From contig JAMYHX010000003.1 in assembly GCA_025529335.1 (NCBI GenBank), positions 248,001 through 312,000 of the forward strand: a DNA stretch of 64,000 nucleotides, written 5' to 3'. Shown piece after piece: positions 58,425 through 64,000 of this stretch. Source of the stretch: Rhizopus sp. PT2906. Lineage: Eukaryota > Mucoromycota > Mucoromycetes > Mucorales > Rhizopodaceae. How positions within the stretch are numbered: position 1 is the first letter of the stretch; each line of letters opens with the position of its first letter. The translations under genes were made by a program, and so were the position numbers. The notes below the pieces were generated by a model. The model worked only from the letters and a program-made list of their open reading frames with translations, ran no database searches and was not told the DNA's origin.

Positions 58425-60791
58425 TTATTCGTATTTTATCGCTTTTTTAAATACAAGGCTCATATCATCTTCTTGTCTTTCTCGTTTGATAAAACTGTCT
58501 TGACCCATTCGATTGGATAACCATCGAATAAAGGCTGGGAGATTGTAGGTGGATTGAAGCTCTTTCGACATAAGATCTTGTTTAAACACATTTGTATTCC
58601 ATTTATGAATTGGTGAAGACTGTAAACGGACGATGGGTTTCGTAGGATCGTTTGCTGGAATGTCGATCGATAATGATACCATAATGAACGATGATGCCGA
58701 TGGTGGTGATAGTGTGATGTGTATCGAATAAGGCGCATCTACAGTAGCCACTTCAACTATGAGATTATCTTCCTTTTCGCTCTCTATACACGACAGATGA
58801 GTATACGCATACACATCTAGACTTGAATTCCTTACCAGCCAAGATACCCTTTAAAGAAAAGGAAACAGTGTTGTCCATAGAATTTTTGATGATTTGAGTA
58901 GTGTTGAATATCGATTTAAACAATATATTAAACATTTCTTGCTGTCTAAGGCACTGTGGATATTGTTATTCATCAAAGGATCACGCGTCTGTATGTCATA
59001 TTTTTACCTGAATGATACTGTAAAGTTGCACTGGATGTTGAAATGGAATTCTAGTTACAATTTTTGCAGAGACTTTTGAAGAAGACATCCATTTATAGAT
59101 TTGTTTATCGTGAATATATTGTTTGGTTGGGACGATATCAGGCACAAGCATTTCTTCTAGTGACAATGTTTCGCTTGTCACTGATGTTGATGTGGTTGAT
59201 GCAACAACATGGTCTGAGATGACTGAATCCGTATTGATCATCCCTGAAAGATTCATTATTTTCTGGCATAATCCGTCAGACATTGGTATAGGAGGATCAA
59301 GTGTGGCAATGAATCTGATCTGTACTGAAGGTGTCGAGGAAAGCGGTTTAACAAATCTCAGGGGAGACATAAACTTTGGATAGTTGTTTTCGTAAACGAC
59401 CTTGAATTGTTCACTGTCAATGTCTTCCTCAGTTTCATCAAATTCTAGTAAATAATTGGATCTTGTCGTAGGTAGATAATGCATCTCTTGAATACAGTCC
59501 TCAAACGATATTAGCAATTTGGATGATTGGCTCAGTATAAGATGATACTCGTCCCGTTGTATGTATTGTTCTTTTACTTGTTCCCAGTCTATGTCATTGT
59601 GGGATTTATCTACCCAGTAGCAAATAGAGATACCAGGATAGTTCAAATGTAAGCATGGTATACCATGTCCTTCGAGTAATATCGTCAACAAGTCAGGCTC
59701 TACTTGTCTATTCATCAAGTTAGTCACTTCTACTTTTGATAAACACAAAACCTACAGTTCATTAGAGCATATTGTCTTCAAGTCTTTTAATAGGTTATTT
59801 ATAATAGAAAAGAAATCCATAGGTTTATGCTTAACATTCAGTTGATCTAACAATGCTAAACTCTGCAGGTTTCTTTTAAACAATTCAAAATTGCATGATT
59901 GAAGGTTCTCTTTTAGTATCCTATCTACTCTATCACCTTCTTCGGCTTGCATTGACTCTGATACAAATGTAACCTTTGTGTTATGTATCCGACCCACATC
60001 GTCAATATCGATCTAATGAGCCCCACCGTCCTCAATGTTAGTCTATTACTCTTACTATACACAATATTTATCCTACATCAATCACAATCAACGTTCCTCC
60101 TAGTGTAATCGTGGTTATAGGGTTTTCCGTTTCAAACATCTTGGATGAATCAACAAACGTAATCAGCCTATATTATATCAATTTCTCTTTCTTTACCATA
60201 AAGCCTGATATACTCACCCCATGGATTGCGCTATCTTTTCGAGTCGCTGTATCTCTATCTTTGACTTGCTTTCGTCCTTCTCTTTGAGTGATTCTTCCAG
60301 GCGTTCCTTGGACTTTATTAATATATTCTTCAATCGAATCACTGTACTTTCGAGGGTTGCTTGTTCCTAAAGAATCTAGTTGAGTCTATCGCGTGTCTTT
60401 TAGTACTGATTTACTTTTAAATGAGTAAAGTGCTTGCGAAACGCGGGATCAGCTCCAGCACCCATTTTCATGACATCTCCCAAGACTTCAGTTTCGAATT
60501 GTGAGCATATGTTACGTATCGAATTGATATGTTGAGAGAATTCTTGTCTTGTTTTATCTAGATTCACTGGCCCTAGTGCATGAAGCTCTATATATTTTTA
60601 AGAGATCATTGTGCTCTTTTCTGAAATCTTTTTTTTTTTTTTTTTTTTTTTTTACCATTAGGCTGTTTTGTGTTAGCTGTAGCGTCTTTCTGAAGGCATG
60701 GCCATTGTTGTTGAAGGTTGCGTAATGTGTCTTGAAGTCCAACTATTGCAGAATTGATTGAATTCTTGGGTAAATCAGGTTGCTTTGACAT
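58425..60791 (-). CDS. MED1: Mediator complex subunit Med1 (one in-frame stop)
   Basis: Subunit of the Mediator middle module that links activators to RNA polymerase II. Predicted minus-strand exons are 60791-60656, 60587-60415, 60366-60218, 60167-60077, 60012-59008, 58953-58836 and 58783-58425 (676 codons). The N-terminus is helical. A Med1-type beta strand pair spans TITLGGTLIVIDIDIDDVGR and KVTFVSES, followed by ELFKRNLQSLALLDQLNV, which matches the family helix. Later blocks are LEGHGIPCLHLNYPGISICY and PSVQIRFIATLDPPIPM. A TAG at 59754-59752 falls in frame between ICSNEL and VLCLSKVE. An 81-bp intron (donor GTTAAG, acceptor TGTAG) would remove it but would also delete 27 family-like residues. 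The family assignment rests on motif memory and is moderately secure. Confidence 0.7.
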
Positions 60792-60829
60792 GTACAAAAA
60801 AAAAAGCGTAAAAGAATACCAATGCGGCA

Positions 60830-60950
60830 AGTGAATTTGATCAATAAAGGTGTCATTTTATTAAAAACGCTGCCTTTCATTCTAGCAGCAGAAGCATGGC
60901 CAATCTGCTTATTGCTTATATCAAACACTAAATAAGACGATCTCAAAACA
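60830..60950 (-). pseudogene. Fragment of an aspartic protease C-terminus
   Basis: About 100 bp in the Med1 upstream region reads RSSYLVFDISNKQIGHASAA on the minus strand, closely matching RSSYLVFDMGNKRVGLASAA at the end of the aspartic protease at 63340. DNA identity is high over the block, including the AACGCTGCCTTTCATTCTAG stretch. The stop codon of the source is lost by a one-base change in the T run. It is a leftover of a duplicated protease gene. Confidence 0.8.
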
Positions 60951-61479
60951 AACTATTGGTGGATATTCCTAACAATTAGTTAATAAGCCAAAACTCTTTA
61001 CTCACCACGTATTGGCATTCCTCAATATAAAGTTAGCGTATGATACAGTTGATAAGATCCTCGGCCGACTATATGCTCCATTCTTTCAGAGATTAATCAG
61101 CTTTAATATGGTTGCCTTCATCAAGAGTCCTCCTCGCTAGATACACGTTTCCTCTTTTTTTGGATCGAAAACGCTTGTAGCTGGTTGGATCACTAATTCT
61201 CATATTACCGACTCATTTTTACCCTTGCGCCGAAAGTGGTTTTTTTAGCCACCTTTATCCTTTTTCTGACCTTTTCCGGGTGGATTTTTTTGCGTCTAAC
61301 AGGGCATTCCTTTATTTTTAAAAAACTAATGTCGAGTTTAAATTGTTTTTATCACTTTGATTGAAAACCATAGTAACGTTGGCTAAACAAAGACAACAAA
61401 TGTATTTAAAGCCTTTTGCTTTGATTAGCATAAATATTTATATATAAAAAAAATAAAAAATTAATAATGAGGGGGAGAG
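60951..61479. other. Intergenic region
   Basis: No gene is supported. An AT-rich segment at 61436-61470 ends at the 3' edge of the family A relic. It may contain older remains of the duplicated protease, but I could not align more of it. Confidence 0.3.
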
Positions 61480-62400
61480 TAAATAGGACCCAGAGAGTGT
61501 ATGTCATTGCTATTCCCATTTTTTGACAAGTAAGATTATTGGATTGACAATATCTTTTAAAGTAGCAGGCGATTCAGTGTCATATCTGTATTTCGCCTGC
61601 TTCTCTTTGTGGTCCTTCCTGAGCTCAACAATGCTCTCCACGGATTCCTCGAGCAAGTGCTAAATGAAAAGACAATACTTTTTATATTTATTAAGGATTC
61701 TTATTACCTTTGTCATCCAGCAAAACTTAACCAAAGCTGGTATATATTCATCTTTATCATCGTAATCAGGCTTTATAGTCAAATCTGCCTCCCTCCAAAG
61801 GTCAAATATACTTTCTTGTTGGAAACAAACGCTTCAAAGGTGTAATTTTTTTCTTATTTGCATATAAAAATAATTAGAATTCGACGAAGTATTTAGTAAA
61901 CTATAGTGAAATTCATCTGCTATGCTTTTAAGCATGGCCAACAGACCAAACATGCCCTTATGATGGTCAAAATTCAATTTGACGCTTCATGTATTACCGA
62001 AATGGCCTGAGGTTTCGAGCAGTAGTAATTCAATTTGCTTTATTCCATACAGCTTTATAAGCCCGTCTGACTTATACCAATTCTTCTCATCAATATAAAG
62101 GTTATTTGCCTTCAATTGCTGTGTCATACTCTGGAGATGCGACTGACCAGATTCGAAATCAGACTTACGATTGTTTATTGTGATACTCTTAGCAATGATA
62201 TCGACATACGGCCAAACAAACAACTGATTGAATTCATCCTCATATTTATACTTATTTACATGCGAACTGTACATCTTGCACCTATGGTAAAAGTATTGTA
62301 AGATCGCGCTTGATAACTATACAACAAACATGCAACTTACGCCGCCAACAGAATCTCTTCCAAGAACTCCAGATCTTTTACTTCTTCTTCCTTTCAGTCT
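61480..62400 (-). pseudogene. Relic of uncharacterised family A (copy 2)
   Basis: Minus-strand copy of the family seen at 24846-25640. Blocks in order are DLEFLEEILLAA, a GT-AG intron (about 62341-62290), FNQLFVWPYVDIIAKSI, FESGQSHLQSMTQQLKANNL, then KSDGLIKLYGIKQIELLLLE-TSG (to about 61995), KLNFDHHKGMFGLLAMLKSI-ADEF (to about 61905), WREADLTIKPDYDDKDEYIP and FCWMTK. A second intron (about 61707-61661) leads to LLEESVESIVELRKDHKE and a C-terminus DIHSLGPIYSPPHY. An in-frame TGA at about 61990, an internal deletion between ADEF and WREAD, and a one-base shift in an A6 run near 61522 break it. Apart from those it is well preserved. Confidence 0.7.
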
Positions 62401-63339
62401 AATAACATTATATATAGTATCACTTCTCTTATTTTACTCTTGAACTGCTTTAATTCATCCTACATTAAGGAGTTCTAAAAACATTCGAGTTGATAGCATT
62501 TAGAGAAGCACTACATGCACCGGACTTTGGACTAATTCTAGAGGCGTTACCTCTACCCACTACCTATGACGTTGTCAACAAACCTTTTCAATGTATGGCA
62601 CCACGCTAAACTTGTTCAGGATAAGAATTTATCTTGTTACAAGAAGAAAAAGAGAGAAAAAAAAAAGAAATGTGGTCATTGCTGTATTTTAACTTGTGTT
62701 GTCAGGTGCTATCAACAAAGAATCAAGATCATCGGACAGCCTTAGATTAGGTTGAGAAAGGCAGTCTTAAGAGATACAAAAAGCATGTGTATAAATATTA
62801 CCATGAAGAATGGACAACAAGAGAAAGCAGCAACAAATCTCGATCTCAATAGAACCAGAGGATACGATCACAGCCATTTTTGGAGCAGGACTTGAGGTGG
62901 AATTCTCAACCCAATCAAAATCAACAATTGTTTGTAGTTCCTGATATAATCTCAATCGGCCTCACTCCAACTCCTAATGTGATAGTGTTTTCCATTGAAA
63001 AAAATTAAATCGTTGGTGAGGTTTGAAGGTCGAGTTGATGCAACCTATCTGGTTAAGTATACACAAATAACAGCATATGATCTACTGCTAAACTTGTTCG
63101 CAAATGCTGAGTTTTGTCAATAAAAAGAAGTAAGGTGTTAACTGGACACAAACCTGCATCTTCCATAGTAACAATTCTGGCAGCCTTGAGTTTCCTTTGA
63201 CTCCTGTCAGTGTATCCTGCGACGTAGCGGTATATTAGAATCATATATCGTGACATTACTTTCCGGAAACATTGTAACAAAGTCTCACTTTAAGTTAAAA
63301 AACTTTTATTTACATATAATACAAAGGAGGTTTTACTTG
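62401..63339. other. Intergenic region with faint Med1-like and repeated sequence
   Basis: No intact gene is supported. Minus-strand 63005-62965 (TGGAAAACACTATCACATTA) resembles the Med1 segment encoding ENPITTITLGG, and 62655-62735 resembles 15400-15480. Together with the protease fragment at 60830 this suggests an older tandem duplication covering protease and Med1. An open plus-strand frame at about 62808-62950 has an ATG but no recognised motif. Confidence 0.35.
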
Positions 63340-64000
63340 TTAAAAAACGCTACTTTTCATTCCAGCAGCAGAAGCAAGGCCAACCCGCTTATTGCCCATA
63401 TCAAACACCAAATAAGATGATCTCAAAAAAATGTCTCCAATGATTAAATTGTCATTCAAGCTACTTTCTTTGTATGTAATCCCAAAACCGCATCTATTCT
63501 CGCTTAGGGGAACAATCAGATCCATAATATCAATTTGCCAATGAACAGGTTGGTTCGTATCTGTAGAAGCAATCATGAGCTCCAGCTTGACTTCAGTTGT
63601 TTTTAAGTTACAATCAACCACGTACAACCCATTGGATTGACTCATTTCAGATGGGCTCCTTTGCGCTATCAGTCCAATGATCCTATCAGCCATCTCTTTT
63701 GTCAAATACGTAAATGTAGTGCCCGTATCAAGCATAGCGTTCTTCGTTGATGACTCGGAACTGTTACCGGCTGCGGTTATGGAGGCTGTCTGGTTATTTT
63801 GTATGACTTTGATATCCTGAATTCCTACTGACCAATACGTATAGTCAAGTTTTTGTGTCTTTGGATTGATATTTTGCTGAACCGGGACATACTTGAGTTC
63901 GCCTGTATACTTGCTCTGATTCACTGCGCCCAGTAGGACTTCACCGGCCCAGCCGGTAGCGTCCATGGAACCGAGGTAAACACCAAAAATAGGTTCTGGG
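63340..64000 (-). CDS. Pepsin-like aspartic protease, C-terminal part (5' end beyond the window)
   Basis: Secreted-type pepsin-family protease. About 220 C-terminal residues are visible with no intron. The reading frame is open to the window edge, so the gene is truncated by the window, not broken. It has GWAGEVLLGAVNQSKYTGEL, the second catalytic motif AMLDTGTTFTYL (Asp in DTGT), the hydrophobic-hydrophobic-Gly type motif NLIIGDIFLRSSYLVFDMGN and the final GLASAAGMKSSVF. The short distance from DTGT to the end fits the family. A fragment of a sister copy lies at 60830-60950. Confidence 0.93.
   Translation of the reverse strand, partial: PEPIFGVYLGSMDATGWAGEVLLGAVNQSKYTGELKYVPVQQNINPKTQKLDYTYWSVGIQDIKVIQNNQTASITAAGNSSESSTKNAMLDTGTTFTYLTKEMADRIIGLIAQRSPSEMSQSNGLYVVDCNLKTTEVKLELMIASTDTNQPVHWQIDIMDLIVPLSENRCGFGITYKESSLNDNLIIGDIFLRSSYLVFDMGNKRVGLASAAGMKSSVF

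Noticed and set aside
1..64000. tRNA, rRNA or snRNA genes
   Set aside because: I looked for B-box-like GGTTC-A--CC and 5S signatures on both strands and found none that I could support by eye.

Overview
This is AT-rich, gene-dense eukaryotic chromosomal DNA from a filamentous fungus. Nearly every gene has several short introns (about 45-90 bp) with GT...AG ends. Proteins such as Bud6/Aip3, Kex1, a PMT1-type mannosyltransferase, cofactor-independent phosphoglycerate mutase and con-10-like KGG proteins are fungal in type. The Frizzled-like receptor and two uncharacterised multicopy families, which I recall from Mucorales genomes, point to Mucoromycota, probably Mucorales. The species is an inference and was not tested.

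Layout. 0-10.5 kb: a C2H2 zinc-finger gene, SmD1, phosphoglycerate mutase, a triose-phosphate-translocator-family carrier, a small unknown gene and Bud6/Aip3. 10.5-13.9 kb: a gene-poor island with a broken TnpB/Fanzor-like endonuclease gene next to one arm of a ~450-bp inverted repeat. 13.9-23.7 kb: cytochrome b5 reductase, Kex1 carboxypeptidase, an unknown gene, an MCFD2-like EF-hand protein, a RhoGAP and an unknown acidic protein. 23.7-28.9 kb: a relic of uncharacterised family A, bL32m, a decayed KGG gene and the second arm of the ~450-bp repeat. 28.9-31.9 kb: eIF2B delta and a GFO/IDH/MOCA dehydrogenase. 32-37 kb: a gene-poor stretch with one arm of a ~1.5-kb inverted repeat. 37.2-51.2 kb: PMT1-type mannosyltransferase, Frizzled-like receptor, a KGG protein, uS4/eL21 sharing one promoter region, a LETM1-like protein, an F-box/ZnF-UBP/DUSP protein and ORC4. 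51.3-56.1 kb: the second arm of the 1.5-kb repeat, a 45-bp minisatellite and a broken multidomain gene with a restriction-endonuclease-like signature, split by an insertion. 56.3-64 kb: an HSL-like hydrolase, a Mediator Med1 gene with one in-frame stop, a fragment of an aspartic protease, a second family A relic and the 3' part of an intact-looking aspartic protease running off the right edge.

The genes are mostly housekeeping and do not form a pathway: translation (uS4, eL21, eIF2B delta, bL32m), splicing (SmD1), replication (ORC4), transcription (Med1), secretory pathway (Kex1, PMT1, MCFD2-like), polarity and signalling (Bud6, RhoGAP, Frizzled-like) and mitochondria (LETM1-like, b5 reductase). 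Several convergent pairs have stop codons only 9-30 bp apart. The unusual material lies in the gene-poor islands: dispersed inverted repeats, a TnpB/Fanzor-like relic and multicopy families carrying charged motifs that resemble PD-(D/E)XK nuclease cores. Exon coordinates were worked out by hand from reading frame, splice sites and protein similarity, and are predictions.
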